Notes under the pieces: generated by a model
The model's input: only the letters and a program-made list of their open reading frames with translations
Database searches by the model: none
Told to the model about the DNA's origin: nothing
Shown: positions 13,801-26,195 of the stretch, piece after piece
Layout of the letters: every line of letters begins with the position of its first letter
How positions within the stretch are numbered: position 1 is the stretch's first letter
Position numbers and translations under genes: made by a program
Origin: Porodaedalea pini
Lineage: Eukaryota; Basidiomycota; Agaricomycetes; Hymenochaetales; Hymenochaetaceae
Reading direction: 5' to 3'
Length of the DNA stretch: 64,000 nt
Assembly (NCBI GenBank): GCA_002794775.1
Contig: NBAY01000007.1
Span: forward strand, 248,001 to 312,000

Positions 13801-15753
13801 TCTCTATTCTCATACATTGGGCTTATAGAAGAAGATATTGTTGCCTCATCCTCAGCTCCTCGTGTACATCATGGAAGCGATTCATTTGACGAAAATGACG
13901 CTGCCTTCCAAGCTGAGGAGTCGCATGCGGACATTAATGTGTTAAGGCCGCGACAGGGCGCATACCTGAACGGACACATGGGAGACTCAGCCGTAAAGAG
14001 GTCTTCGTTTGTGCCGGCAAACTTCTCTCCGCCTCCGTCTCCGCCCATTATGCCATCCGATCCCGTCACGACTACGCCTCAACGACGAGCCGCGGCAAAC
14101 ACGTCGAAGTTGGAATTTAAAACACCTTCACCGCCAAAAGGCATGCCTGCACTCCCGGACCCGCCGTCATCAGACGAGGGTCTGGGGAGCGATCGGACGC
14201 CGCCAGTGCCAATCACACCTGCTAGTAAGAATAGATATGTGGATGTGAAGACGCCTCGACCGCCTGGGGCCTGGAGTACGCCGTTTGCCACGCCTGCACC
14301 TGCGGTCACGGCTCGCGTGAGCACGTTAGCCAAGGGGACGGATCCCGAGGAGAAGTATGCCTCATTGCAGGATGAGGTATACACACCTCCAGCTTCTTAC
14401 TCGCGTGCGACGTCGATGATAATGAAAACACCAGCGCCGCCAGGCGCCTGGTTGGCGACTCCGGCGACGATAGCCGCGAAGCGTTTGCAACAGAAGGTTC
14501 GCTTTGATGAACAGGAGACGTCGGCTCCCCCGTGCCAGTACGTGCGCGTGACGACAGCTCGCTGAATTCAGACAATCCTGTGGCGGACGGCAGCGTGGCG
14601 ATGAAAGCAGCCGGGAAGGCGAAACCGCCCTCACCTCGTACTCCTGGCCGCATCCGTGTTGTCGATGCTTTCGGTAACGAGATTACTCCTGTCAAACCCG
14701 AAGACAAGACGGAGAAACGCGCTCTCCAAAAGGTTGACGAGCTTCATGCCGCAGCGACAGAGAAGTTCAGTGTCTCGGATAGTAGAAAGTCAAGAATTCG
14801 AGTTCTTGACGCGATGGGCAGGGAAATCGATGAGGCCCAGGTACAGTCCGCATCACTAGCACCCACAGCGGTAGAACCGGCAAAACAATCTAAAAAAGCC
14901 GATAATGAGAATATCACGACTTTGTTCCAGGGACTAGAGGGCAAGAACCTTGAGCGCAAGCAGGCGCTTGAATTGCTTCAGAAGACTATCGCTGGACTGA
15001 AGGATGACTTTAACAGGACCGACGATCCTGGGTACGTCAATTGTATTGCTTTCCGTTCCTCACTTCTTTCGTTGAATGTTTACCTCCAGGAGTACGCAAA
15101 CCATCGATGTTATTGATTCCCAAATCACAGAACTAAGGGCACAGTCGATCAGGGCAACGGAGAATCGTGAACGACTGTTACGAAAGATCAGGGGCGTGAA
15201 AGCGGGCGATCCATCTTCGCGATCGACAATAGCATGGAATGCGTTACTATATGGCAAAGGCGGCAGCAGCTTGTCGGTGAGTCTGCCTGCTTTCTTCAGA
15301 CATTGGGAGATAACCTCATTTTTGTTTTGCAGAATCGCCATACGTACTTCAAGGCTTTCGTGGCCCTGGTGTTCCTGCAAATGATCATTTTCTTAGCGTT
15401 CTATCGGTGAGTAATTACTGCGAGCTATGAACCGTGTGTATGATTTTGCCTTCTAACGTACCTCATCATCTTGCAGGCTGACCTCCCTGGGTGCACGGCG
15501 GCTGTTTTTGACGACTTACATTGATCCTTTCTATCCGGAACTTCACCTACACATTACGAACCCTGATCTTCTACAACTATCGATGACGTCCCCTGCACGT
15601 TCAGACATGTATTCCTCAGTGTCTCCGCCTAGCTGGACCTACTCTTTACTTGCATCTTGGCACGCTGTGCTAAACCGAATTTCAACTCTACGAGAAAGTG
15701 TATGGGATGTCTGGAGAGACCCTCCTCGAGGTATGACTTGGCCACCCACATGA
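10872..15753 (+). CDS. Large disordered protein with PPGAW motifs and C-terminal membrane segment
   Basis: Family seen in basidiomycetes but not assigned a function I can name. About ten exons give roughly 1200 residues. Most of it is Ser/Pro/Arg-rich and probably disordered, with Thr-Pro sites typical of cell-cycle kinase targets. Near 14250-14450 two similar blocks occur (KTPRPPGAWSTPFATP and KTPAPPGAWLATPAT), followed by KVRFD, a PP1-docking-like motif. Two paired motifs, RIRVVDAFGNEI and RIRVLDAMGREI, follow. A coiled-coil region (about 14935-15170) leads to one hydrophobic segment, FVALVFLQMIIFLAF, and a short tail with DPFYPEL. Topology suggests an anchored nuclear-envelope or ER protein (inference). 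The frame changes between KVRFDEQE and DDSSLNSD at a run of five C (14527-14531) with no intron; one more C joins the two readings. Possible introns lie at 11560, 12590, 13774, 15032, 15274 and 15406. Confidence 0.75.
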
Positions 15754-17544
15754 TCCTACCTTATCGCCGCGTTTTGGCTTCATACTGCTCCGTATTGTTC
15801 TTTTTTTTGGATACCCTTCTACGCTTTGTGTTAAATTATCCTCTTTTGATGACTTCTACTCTTGCATTCAATCCCCTCATTTTGCTTACATGTTATAGAC
15901 TCTATTGTGGTTAGCTTGTTTCCCATGTTGTATGTATGGAAGGATAGGTATGAGCTCATTCTGAATTACAAATCTTCTCGTCAGATATTTTTGTTCTCAA
16001 TAGCAACGGAGACGGGGTTCATCCCTGGGGCATATCCCTGGACCTTTTTCACGCAGCACGTCCGTGTCATATGCTGATGTGTTAAGCGATGAGATTTTGC
16101 AGACGAGGGTGTACTTGAAGATAGCGATATCTATCTACAAACAGAAAGGCGCTTGTGTGTGCTCAAAAATATGTGAGCTCGACCGTGAAGTGATTTCCAT
16201 CTAGGTCGAACCTGACTGAATGCGAGCCTTTTAGGTTAGTAAATAAAGGTTCAGACTAGGGAACGATCGAACGCCGTGTCCCAGACTGATGCACAGCGGT
16301 CGACGCAGCATCTCAACAATCCGAGAGGGTCAAGCGATAACCGAGTTCATTTCAAGACTCGGATACCAACCGGATGAACTTTGCATCTCTGAGACTCCAA
16401 TTCAAAAAAGTGGTCAAAGATGAGAAGGCGCGAAGCAGTGGTCTCGGCTCTCGTAGGTCATGACCGCCGTAAAGTGAAGCAGCAAGCCAGTGTGAATTCG
16501 GGCGAAGGCCGTCAAACGTCTCTTCTCATGCAATTACAAAACCTTTAGGCGACAGGCGTTCTTTGATACATTGAGGCAAGCATTCTCGCTGGCGCAGCTA
16601 GAGCAGCAGAAAGAAGGCCAGAAATCCAGTGCAGCGTTATAAGGGCAAGGAGCAGGGCAACGAAGCAAACAGAGACAGGCTCGGCGGTGTACGGCACTGT
16701 CGGAGACAGGCGTATGTACTGATAGTCTGTCCGAAGCGCGGGAGAATACGGCAAGATGCAGTGTTTTGTATTCAGGCAGCACGATGTAGTTGGATGAGCG
16801 AAGGGACGGATGAATTTAGTTTCGTAGACTGTTCGAGAGCTCGAATCTACGATTCGGTGGGGGTCTTGAGCGTAATTTGCTTTGGGAACACGAGTAAGCG
16901 GGATCGAAGTACGATTAAATATCCTATCTGCATGTCGATTCGCGTAATGTGTCCTTGATCCGCATCGAATTTTCTTCCCTGCATCCTGGAGCGGTCTTCA
17001 CTTGATTTAGCAGGCTTCGTCGACCAAAACGGAAGATGCATGGCGGCCCAAGCGGCAGCAAACGGCATCCAGCATGCGCTGCAAACTTTTGAACTCAGAT
17101 CTCGGGAGCAGAGCACAAAGACTGCGAGTGAGGTTCCTGGAATTTCGAAAAACGTATGAGCTATCTATCACGTTGAGCGACCAGGCGGACAAAATACAGC
17201 ATTTGGAAAAGGGGTGCACACCAAGAGCCACCTCGGACTTGATATTCCCTCGACTATCGAAATACTTCCATCATTGAGCACGTTCCGGGGAGGCCGTGAG
17301 CTCTGCATCTTCTTCGAGACTTCGTGCGTTCAGACTAATTTACACAGAAGCCTTGGTTGTGGTCGAGTGTGCGGACGAATTATCTTCGCGAAAGAGAAGA
17401 GATTGAAGGGCGGTGGCGCTCTCGACCTAGCTGCGGGGGCATTTACGTTGCACGCAAGTATAAGTACTGCGCAACGAGTGAAAAGGGATTAGCCCATCTT
17501 ACCTTCCCGCCTATCTTTCTGCCGTCTTTTCAGCAAGCCTTCGC
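15754..17544. other. Intergenic, no gene recognised
   Basis: About 1.8 kb with only short open frames on both strands. None has a recognisable motif or a coherent exon chain. Nothing repeat-like was noticed. Confidence 0.5.
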
Positions 17545-17890
17545 ATGGTCGAGTCGGTAGGTCTGCGTTTGCATCCCCAGTGGCCGGTAAAAAATTGAAG
17601 CCCGGTTATTTTCGGCTTGCCCGCCTTCCTAGTCCGATAACACAAACAACGCCGGAACCAGCGGCGGGAACGCCAACGACCAGGACGCCTACAGGGTTCC
17701 GAGAAGAACACCGATGGCCTGCACATTCTGTCGAGGTATGGAGCTCCGCTTCTGGGTGTATAATTATCAGCTGATTGGTTCAAATCATCATGTGAATGTA
17801 TGTATAGGGAGAAAACTCAAGTGCGATGGACGCTCCATTTGCACGAATTGCGCACAACGCAAGTTGGAGTGCGTATACAAGCCCGTGTGA
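17545..17890 (+). CDS. Mini Zn2Cys6 zinc-cluster protein
   Basis: Small fungal binuclear zinc-cluster DNA-binding protein. Three exons: ATG at 17545 (MVES), intron 17557-17632, an exon reading SDNTNNAGTSGG...RVPRRTPMACTFCRG, an intron of about 70 bases, then RKLKCDGRSICTNCAQ and RKLECVYKPV with TGA at 17888. All six cysteines are present in the spacing C-x2-C-x6-C-x5-C-x2-C-x6-C. Total is about 65 residues, so there is almost nothing beyond the DNA-binding domain. A GTGAGTGCG at 17886 could be another donor; splicing to an acceptor near 17935 would add about ten residues only. Such stand-alone clusters occur repeatedly in mushroom genomes. Target genes unknown. The start exon is the least certain part. 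Confidence 0.7.
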
Positions 17891-18438
17891 GTGCGAACTC
17901 GTGCCATGGCGGTTTAGGGATGTGATATTGACCAGGATGTGCGCAGGGCGGATGCGTGAATCGCGTTAGGCGCGACGTTCGGTGATTCCCTCACGCACCC
18001 TCCCAAAAAATACATGGTCGAGATGGACAGAGGTTCTCGTGATATAGACTTAGATTGCGAGATGGCTCTTGGCCTTCGCGAAGGCCAAATTTCTCTTCCG
18101 ACCATTTGGTCCTGGACTCTGTATTGAATGCGTTTATTTTGTGATATCCACGGGGACTTTGGTTCAGATTCTATTGCTTACTGTGTTGTGTTTCTTATTC
18201 CACTGGTAACGGGAAAATGCATCGTGTTGAACAGGCAGTGGTACATTGTTGTTCAGAGCCAAGTTGTGAGAACTTGAGGCGTCTAGAAGTGCCAAACAAA
18301 GTGCAATAAGGAGTCCCGTTATGGAAGCGCCGATCTGCAGAAATGACATCAGGACTGTGCCAGTGCTTGTCCGTGCCCCACCATCATCGACTACCGCAAT
18401 GCGACTGGCAGAGCTTTCTCGTTCTCACCACAACGACC
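17891..18438. other. Intergenic before the uniporter gene
   Basis: No supported gene. Contains the 3' region of the zinc-cluster gene and presumably the promoter of the calcium uniporter. Confidence 0.4.
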
Positions 18439-20017
18439 ATGCCAGTGCCCCGCCTCTGCACTCGGAGCCTTACAATCTTCGCCCGAGATAACAGACGAAG
18501 AAGCGGCGCCCTTAGTCCACCGCTAGTGATCATGCTATTCCGTTTATACTCGGCCCTTCCAGACTCGGGATTAAAGAATACCTCCCCAAGCAGTTCCAAA
18601 CCTTCGCTTTCAAAAAGTGGAATTGGGAATGCCGATGAAGGTTCGTGCGTTTGCTTGATTGTACTACGCTGATCAAGGTTTTCACGAGCCGTTGACAACC
18701 ACAGGATATCTAGCATTCACGAAGTCTTCGCTTTATAAACTTACTTTGCCCCTTACTCCTTCTTCTGATGGCCCAACGTCTCCGGCTTCGCCGATAATTT
18801 CGGACTCGGTACAAAGATACGACGTTAGCGAGAACGAGAACGGTAAGGATGCCAGTAAAACTTGGGAACAGCAGGTGGAGAAGGGCAAAGAACCGTTCGT
18901 CCGACGAGATAGCAATGATGGAGAACATGTCGAAGGCCCACAAAGTGTTATATTCTTGTTGCATTCAGGCCAGCCTCTCAGCTACATCGCAAATCTAATT
19001 CGTGCGGAGGGACCCGATGCCGAGTCTGGGGCGCAAGCTTCGATACACGAAGAAATCGATGATCACAAACTTGAGGGAGAGCGCAAACCGAGCCCGCTCG
19101 GCGATCCTCCTATCACTTTCCACACTTCACTACGATCTAAGCGTCGCTGGAGCCCTTCGACGGGTATCGGTGACTTCTTGCGCGAGGCGGCTCGAGAGGG
19201 TAGCTTCACAATCGCCATCGGCGCGCGGAACGTGCGCGTGATCGTGCCGAGCTTCGAGGAGCGCACGCGCTTCATGCGCTCAGCCTTGCACGAGAAGACA
19301 AGGCGCATCGAGAGCCTAGCGCTTGTGAAAGACGAGTGCGATAAGATTGCGCGCCTGGCGACACAAAAATACGCCTTCGCTGGTGCGGGCATCATGGCCT
19401 CCTGGTGGCTCACAGTTGGGGTGCTCACATTCAGTGCGTCTCGGTCTTTACATCTCTTACTCTTGCTCCGTCTTGACATGTCATGCTCACTATGCATACG
19501 AAAATGTTTGCACAGGAACGAGTCTGGGATGGGACGTGATGGAGCCCGTAACGTACCTGACCGGCTTCGGCATGGTCATCGGCAGCTATCTCTGGTTCCT
19601 CTGGCACAACCGCGAGGTCTCCTACCGGACCGTGCTCACAGAAACGACATCGCGACGGCAGCAGAAGATGTACGCGGAGCGCGGGTTCGACGTCGACGCA
19701 TACCACGAGCTCATCGGCGAGGCGAAGGGCCTGCGGCGCGCGGTGAAGCGCATCGCGTGGGATTACGAGCTCGACTGGGACCAGGGCGACACCGAGGCAG
19801 GCCGCAGCTCGACGCGTGCGCTGGAAATAGTGCGGAGGGAGGAAGAGCGTGATCGCAAAAGAAAACATCGTGAGAACGAGGATGAGAAGGAAGAGGTAGG
19901 CATTTGAGACTGGTTTTATACTCAAGTTCCTGTTGACTCATGAAACTATTTGCGCAGGATGATGCGTATGCGCAGGTCGATGATGATGGTGATGGGCAGC
20001 CTGACAAAAAATCTTGA
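18439..20017 (+). CDS. MCU: Mitochondrial calcium uniporter pore subunit
   Basis: Pore-forming subunit of the inner-membrane Ca2+ uniporter. The start MPVPRLCTRSLTIFARDN is Arg-rich with few acids, a good mitochondrial presequence. An intron 18642-18704 leads to YLAFTKSSLYKLTL. The matrix domain (about 18900-19260) carries QSVIFLLHSGQPLSYIANLI. Coiled coil and first membrane segment (YAFAGAGIMASWWLTVGVLTF) are followed by an intron and the pore signature LGWDVMEPVTYLTGFG. The W-D-x-x-E-P residues that form the Ca2+ filter are intact. The second membrane segment is MVIGSYLWFLWHNREVSYR. The C-terminus is charged, with a last small exon ending DDDGDGQPDKKS. About 455 residues, normal for fungal MCU. 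No EMRE or MICU partner is seen in this window. Confidence 0.93.
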
Positions 20018-20345
20018 ACGCATGCACACTCAGCCAAGGTGTTATACCCACATTTATGGACGTTACAATTTATACATGTTTAGAGCCTTGCGAGTAATGC
20101 AATGATTACATCAGTTTTTGTTTTCAAAAGTGGAATACAACATATAGGCTTCGAATGCACAAAAGAAAATCTCATTTAAAGAATCAACATTTTGTGTTCA
20201 AAATTTGAATCACAACGCATTTAGGGGGAATCGAACCCCCCTCTACCCCGTTGATGCTTAAGTGCCCTTAAAATTTAAAAAATGGATACATGTTTCGAAC
20301 ATCTTGTCATAGCCCATGAAGAATATGTGTGTAAACACCAGCCAC
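20018..20345. other. Short 3'-3' intergenic interval
   Basis: Lies between the convergent ends of MCU and the monooxygenase. It holds one T-arm-like hairpin on the minus strand (GGGGGTTCGATTCCCCC, about 20225-20245) without the rest of a tRNA. Otherwise AT-rich. Confidence 0.4.
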
Positions 20346-21944
20346 TCAAATCTCGCTCTCACCCTCATATGGACCCCTTGCATACGCATCCATCTCCTTC
20401 CAAATGTTCTCCTCGCTCCACGCCGTCTTCCACGCCCGCTCCCGCCGCTCTACTGCGTCTGCGTCGCCTGGATCGACGTTTGCGACGCGCTGCTCGCCGC
20501 GCAAGCGAGCCATGCGGACCAGCTCCGCACTGCGAGGGAGGCGCACGCGCTCGTACCCTGCAAATGCGGACGCGAGTTGGTCGGTCGTGGGCGAAGTGGA
20601 GGCGGATGGGTGGTGTAAAGTGAGCGCGCGCACGAGGTGGTAGACATCCTCGAAGGCTTGGTTCGCGCCTTGGCCTAGGTGCTATAAATATTGCGTCAGC
20701 TGATACCTCGAAGAAGATGGTACGTGAAAGAGACAGTACGCACAGGAGTTGTCGGGTGTGCGGCGTCACCGAGGAGGACTACACGACCCTTGTACCACGT
20801 CTTAAGCTCCGGGCGGTCGTACAATCCGTACTAAATCGACTTGTTCAGTATGGATGGTAATAACTAGAACGGGTGAAGAATCGTAAACAGACTTTGATGA
20901 CCTTCGTCGTCGTCTTCACCATCTCACCCGCGCCGAACTCCCACTGCGCGAAGGGACCCGCCTTGAACGCCTTTTTCTGCTCCTCGTCGACGGAGCGCCA
21001 CGATTCCTTACGTTCGGCCTCTGCCTGGGTGATACTGTACAATATACACTTAGCAATGGATGCTAAGTCATGGATTAGATTTTGGAAGATAAGACGCACG
21101 CCCACGAGTAGTAGTCCTCTGTGATGGGATATGCGACCATGTGCGCGCTTGTCCCCAGGAAGTTGCAGATCGCGTTCATATCCTTGAGGTTTTGAGGTCT
21201 TGGAGACATTCCACCTGTCTTTACATCGAGAATGAAGGGATGGAATAGTAAAAGTAACCAGATCGAAGGCAAGTGACGAGCCTTACCTGGACCATCCCGG
21301 TATAATCAGGCTTCATCTCCCCAAAAAGCGCTGTCCGCGTGTTACTATGCAGACCATCGCAGCCCACAACAAAACTCGCGCGCGTCGTCTCGCCATTCGC
21401 GAAGCGCAGCTCCACGAACGCATCGCCTTCACATTCATCTTTGAGCTCTGCAAGTCCCTCGAGGTGGTACCCCCAGTGGATGGGCACCCCACGCGCCGCA
21501 GCCTGTTCGACAAGCGTACGATGGAATTGTTCGCGCTGGATACCACGCATACCGAATTCGGGACCGGAAGCGTAGCGTACACCGGCGTGCGCGGGCGCGT
21601 CGTGCAGGACGAGTGTGCGATTTGTGACAGTCGAGAATATAGCGGTGTGAGTAAAGCGCTGACCTGGAAGGGCGTCAAGGAGCCCTGGAATGAGACAGAG
21701 GACCTTCAGGCCGTTTGGTTGGAGTCTGAGTGGTACGAGTGCGGTCGGTGAAGGTAAATATGGCTACGGTGCGTAGATAGAGAGGGAAAGCAGGAAGAAT
21801 GACATACGCGAGACTGAGGCCTGCAGAAGTGACGTCCTCAGTACGTTCGTACAGAACGGGATCATAGCCTTTTTGCTTGAGGAGCATAGCGAGGACTGGC
21901 ACGGCAATACCTGCACCGATGATAGCAACTCTAGCGGACGTCAT
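20346..21944 (-). CDS. FAD-dependent monooxygenase (salicylate-hydroxylase-like), copy 1
   Basis: Group A flavin monooxygenase that would use NAD(P)H and O2 to hydroxylate an aromatic or related substrate. Six or so exons. The start MTSARVAIIGAGIAVPVLAM at 21944 carries the Rossmann FAD motif, but the third glycine of GxGxxG is Val (GAGIAV; codon GTG where copy 2 has GGG). Then LSLALQPNGLKVL, VVGCDGLHSNTR, AHMVAYPITEDYYSWA, FKAGPFAQW, the second FAD motif VVLLGDAAHPT, and HLGQGANQAFEDVYHLVR. It ends ARGPYEGESEI. Apart from the Val, every block expected in the family is present and all junctions keep frame. Copy 2 lies inverted at 27460-29050. Substrate unknown; the carrier at 23895 and DUF6924 gene are on the same strand. 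Confidence 0.88.
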
Positions 21945-22510
21945 AGCTGCAGTCGCTGGAATGTTCTTAGTCCTGTGAAGTATGCGAGAGTAATGGTAAT
22001 CTTCTTGGGAGTGAAAGAGAACCTGGCTGTCTGTCAAAGTTTCTTGCTCTCTTCATATACTTTTGAGGACCAGGGAAGGTACAACTTGAACTTGCTTTTA
22101 TATGTGCAGAATGTCAGACTGCGTTGTACTCGGAGACCGCAGTGAGGGGACGAACAGGAGGCTATCGACTCACAGTGACCTCCCGATGCCGGGATCGGTA
22201 CCGATTGTGACGTTGTTTAGGTTTGCGGTAAACATAGAGAAGGGGAGCATGCCGTAACTATGTAAGCACAGAGTTGCTATTGAGTCACAGCGAAGCATCA
22301 GCATATTCAAGTTGTCCGTGTTTTCCGTCCGTTCAGAGCGCGACACAAGCGAAGTTGGGGCATTGCAGGATGCATATGGCAAGTATAGACGCGCCGAAGG
22401 ATATAGTAGCAGTGAAACATATACGTGTCTGTCGTACGCGATATTGCAGGGCTTACACGCAGCGCGTAGCACGAATCTTCTAACAAGACGCACACACACG
22501 TTATTCTTTG
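21945..22510. other. Intergenic between monooxygenase copy 1 and DUF6924 gene
   Basis: Probable promoter of the monooxygenase. No coding signal was recognised in about 570 bases. Confidence 0.4.
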
Positions 22511-23633
22511 TTACTTACTCTCAAGTTGGAGTTCAGAAGTATCTGCCTCTGCCATGTTCCTCTGCCGCTCACCGTGGTCCCATCGATCGAGCCCTCCGAA
22601 ATCGATCTTCATCGCGCCGCTGACAAGGTTTAGCTGCAGCTCGGGCAGAAACGAAGCTCGCGCTCTCCAGCTATCCGCCCTGCGTTTATTCAACATTCAA
22701 GTTGGCGTTCGCGCCTGATTCATAGAAGCAACATTTATCATGTCAGGTGGACTCACGTCGCAGCTCCCACTCCTTCGGCGCACTGGCTCACAACGCGCGC
22801 TGCCCGATCCGTGTTCGAGCGCGCGTCATACACCCATACGAGTGGACCCGAGTATGCCTCGACGAAGCCATGCAGACCAGTGAGACGGTGCCCTACAGAA
22901 TCCGATTTTGGCGCGTTGTATCCCTGTGGGCGGCAGAGGCGCGCGCACGGCGTCCGCTTCGTTAACGAGGCGCAGGGCGGTTAGATTCGAGACACCTGTA
23001 AGGCGCGCACGCAGAGGGGAAGAAGCGGGTGGAGAGAGGAAGACGAAGAGAGATGCAGGAGAGGAGGCAGATGGCGAGTTGGAGGTGCTGTGACTGGGCG
23101 AAGCCATTTCTTCGTCTTCAGACTCGGACTCAGACTCGCCGCCTTCTTCACCCTGAGTAGCCGATCCTGAGGCCTCTCCGATTGTCGTGCCTTCCTCTTC
23201 ATCAATAGGCATCGCGAGGTCCTTCTCTGCCTCCATCAGCGCCTCAACGAAGCTCACCCAAGCTGTTTCATCCGAGAAGTCTGTGCGCACTACAATACCC
23301 GCAACGCTCGCCTCATCCACATACTCAGCGATTTGCCCTTCATCCTCACCGTTCAGTCTGTTGATATCCTCGAGCGCGTCAGAGAGTATGCTCTGACTCT
23401 CTGGCTCCTCCGTGAGACGTGCAAGCCGCTCTTTTTCTTCTGCGGATAGCGCCCAGAAGCCCGCGAGCAGGCGCAGTTTCGCCCTGCGCCGCCCAAGTTC
23501 AGTTGCTAAATTCTTCAGCTGCGCATAGTGTTCCTGTTAGCGAACGGAGGAGAAGGTACATAAGAATATATTATTTCTAAATATCGATGCAGAACTCACT
23601 GACAGCAAGATATGTAGTGAAGGGCGAGACCAT
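22511..23633 (-). CDS. DUF6924 domain protein
   Basis: Conserved basidiomycete protein of unknown function. Exon 1 reads MVSPFTTYLAVS from 23633. After an intron comes EHYAQLKNLATELGRRRAKL and WALSAEEKERLARL. The DUF6924 core follows (VAGIVVRTDFSDETAWVSF), then an acidic Ser/Glu linker, NLTALRLVNEAD, VWVYDARSNTDRAAR, and a last exon ADSWRARASFLPEL...MKIDFGGLDRWDHGERQRN. It ends ADTSELQLESK, slightly longer than usual. The frame slips near plus-strand T run 22906-22909: removing one base connects PPTGIQRAK to the VWVYDARSN block, and no intron fits. TDFSD-type proteins are widespread, often next to unrelated genes, so a role in the neighbouring cluster is not implied. Confidence 0.75.
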
Positions 23634-23894
23634 GGCGGTTGTCGATGACGGAGGCAAGGCCAGGGTAAAGCCAAATTTACTGTAATCTCAAAGCACGTGA
23701 TGCAAAAGTGTTGCGCTAAATTTAGACCAGTTTGCGTGTCATGAATGATCTCCCTAAGCCACAGAAAGGGCAAGAATGGTCGCCACGAGCTCCCATACAG
23801 GTCATCTCAAAATTTGTAGACTTCCTAATCATACAACGGCGGAAACTGTAGCGTAGTCATCATCACAAGGACCGACTCCGACTCGGAGCACATC

Positions 23895-26195
23895 CTAGAT
23901 GCGCTCGATTATCTCGTCCTTTTCACTTTTGCGCATGCTCGCGCTGTCGGTTTCACGGTCGGCCGCGTAAATGCGCTCGACGATATTCGGGTCCACAACG
24001 TCCCCACCTGCGATGGCTACGGCGCGTACCGTCTCCGCCTCATCGACGTTGCGGAAGCGGAAACCGCCTTTGATCGTCTGGTCCACTACAAGCCCGCTGT
24101 CATTTTAAGAAGAGATATAAAGATGGTCAGTAAGATTGGGGGTGACTTGATTGTAGGTGACATACGCGGCATAGATGAGCATGGCGAGGTAGCCCGACAT
24201 GGGGACGAGATACGACCTGCGCGTGCTGGCGGAGTCGGCGAGGGCGCCCTGCGCGGATGGGTACCACGCTCCGCCTCCAACACCCTACGAGATGAATTAG
24301 CATGTAGTTCGGATAAACTGTTTCAATAAGACTAACCATAACGATCAGACCCGACCCACGCTTCGTGTGGACGCCGAGGTTCTTCGTGCCAAGGGTGAAT
24401 ATGCACTGTGTCCAGGTCTCCATTCAGTATTATTTCTCCCTAGATTCAAGTCCGTGCCGGACGTACCGGATAGCAAATAGATTCAAAGAAGAACAGCACG
24501 TAAAGGAACCCGACTGCAGACCACCCATTTAGCGTGGCGACGCAAATGCTCGCAATAATGCACATTACGGCATGGAAAGTGAGAAGCAGCGCAGGATCGA
24601 TCCAATTCAGGATGACAACTCCGATGAAACGCCCTACGGTGAACGTCACCTGGCACAGCGAGAACATCGTGCTTGCTTTCGACTGCGAGATGCTCAGCCC
24701 TGGCTCCTCCGTCAGGAAGTTCACAACAAAAGAGGCGACGCCAACTTGTGCACCCCTGTATGCGGACGACGAATGAGCTTACGAGGGTAAGTTTCAGCTT
24801 GAATGAATTGGAGACGTACACGTAGGACATCTGGGCGATGAAGCCGAAGATGGCGCGGTATTGCTTGTAGAACGGACCGACATCCTCGTCCAGTCCCTTG
24901 CTCGCCATCTCTTGTGTGAGCGCATCCTCGGAGATTTCAGGAAGCACGCAGAAGCTGTGAGATTAGATGTCAGTGCTCGTCTACCGAAACGACGAAAATA
25001 AATAATACGTACTAGAAGAGAATGTTTAAGACAATTCCCAGACCTGCGACAGCAAGGTACACCCTGTATTTGCAGAATTCAAAGTCAGCGAATCGTTCAC
25101 TCTTTGGGTTGGAGTCTAACGCGAAGTTTTCAGAGATGTCAATTCACCATTGCACGGTATCAAGCGAAGTCGCATTTTTGCCGCGGAAAAACCAGCGCGA
25201 GGCAATGAGCGGTCCGGAGAAGGAGGCGACGCCCTGGAAGCCCTGACTGAAGTTGAGGCGTGCTGCAGCATACTTAGGCGTGCCAAGTACAGCGATGTAC
25301 GAGTTCGCGGCAACCTCGAGTGTTGCAAGGCCACAACCTGGAATGAAAATATATGGGTCAATTTAAAGTTCAATAAGTGCAGGAGGGGAAAGCAGACACA
25401 CCAATGACGAATGTGCATCCTACGAATCCTCCGTATGCTTTAAATTTGGCTGAGGGCCAGAAGAAAATTGCTCCTATAGTCGGATTGAAAGAAGCGGGTG
25501 AGTATATTGAGTTACCTCAATTTGCACATTAGAATCACATACCAAGGGAATAGAGCGTCAGACCAACATGGATGCCTTTCTGTATAATGCGCGATATTTT
25601 AAATCACTTGCCCGGTCCGGAGAAACTCTGGGATCGAACCTTGTAACCAACTTTCCGCATCTAGACGACCGCTCAACAGAAGTGTTTCAGTCAGCTTAAT
25701 GCAGAAGATAACTTACAAACATTCCAGCGAACGGCGCCCATACGAAATATGCTCCCTATCAAAGGAGACATGTGCCGTTAAGGGTAGAGCTTAGATGATG
25801 AAGGGAGCTAGAGCGGGCGTACGAAGTACGCAAGCTGGAGGAGTGTGCTTTGCAGCTTTGTGATCCCAAATACGGTCTGAAAGTGGGAATTGAGGACATC
25901 GAGTAACTAGAAACAGAAAGATCAGAGATGGAGACAATAAGCAACATGATTCGGCTGGTAAATGGAATGAATAGTACGCCATAGGCAAACCCCCTTTTGA
26001 AACGAATGAAATTAGCATCCGATAGATAGGACGATAAGACCGTAACACGAACAGGTGAAGAACAGAGTCGTAACGAGGGCAAACGCGAATGCCCATTCTC
26101 TCCTCGAGAGGTCGGTACCTACGTTTGCGCGATGAGTTTTTCTGGACGAAAGGAGATGTAGAATGTTGAATACCTGTCACTCCGGCTGTAGTCAT
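23895..26195 (-). CDS. MFS transporter, L-fucose permease-like (FHS family)
   Basis: Membrane carrier of the major facilitator superfamily, FucP-type proton symporter branch. Many short exons. It starts MTTAGVTG at 26195, then TDLSRGEWAFAFALVTTLFF, GFAYG joined to LLDVLNSHFQTVFGITKLQS, GAYFVWAPFAGMF, and a stretch around 25200-25400 with NFSQGFQGVASFSGPLIAS. Next come LPEISEDALTQEM, SKASTMFSLCQVTFTVGRFI, LYVLFFFESICYP, CIFTLGTKNLGVHTKRGSG, and a final helix YLVPMSGYLAMLIYAA. The tail FRFRNVDEAETVRAV is hydrophilic; stop at 23895. Expected 12 membrane spans are broadly accounted for. Fungal relatives take up sugars or unknown solutes. Head-to-head with monooxygenase copy 2 across about 1.26 kb. 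Confidence 0.85.

Noticed and set aside
20225..20245. T-arm-like hairpin of a tRNA on the minus strand
   Set aside because: The GGTTCGATTCC core is present, but no matching acceptor stem, D-arm or anticodon arm is found at the right spacing.
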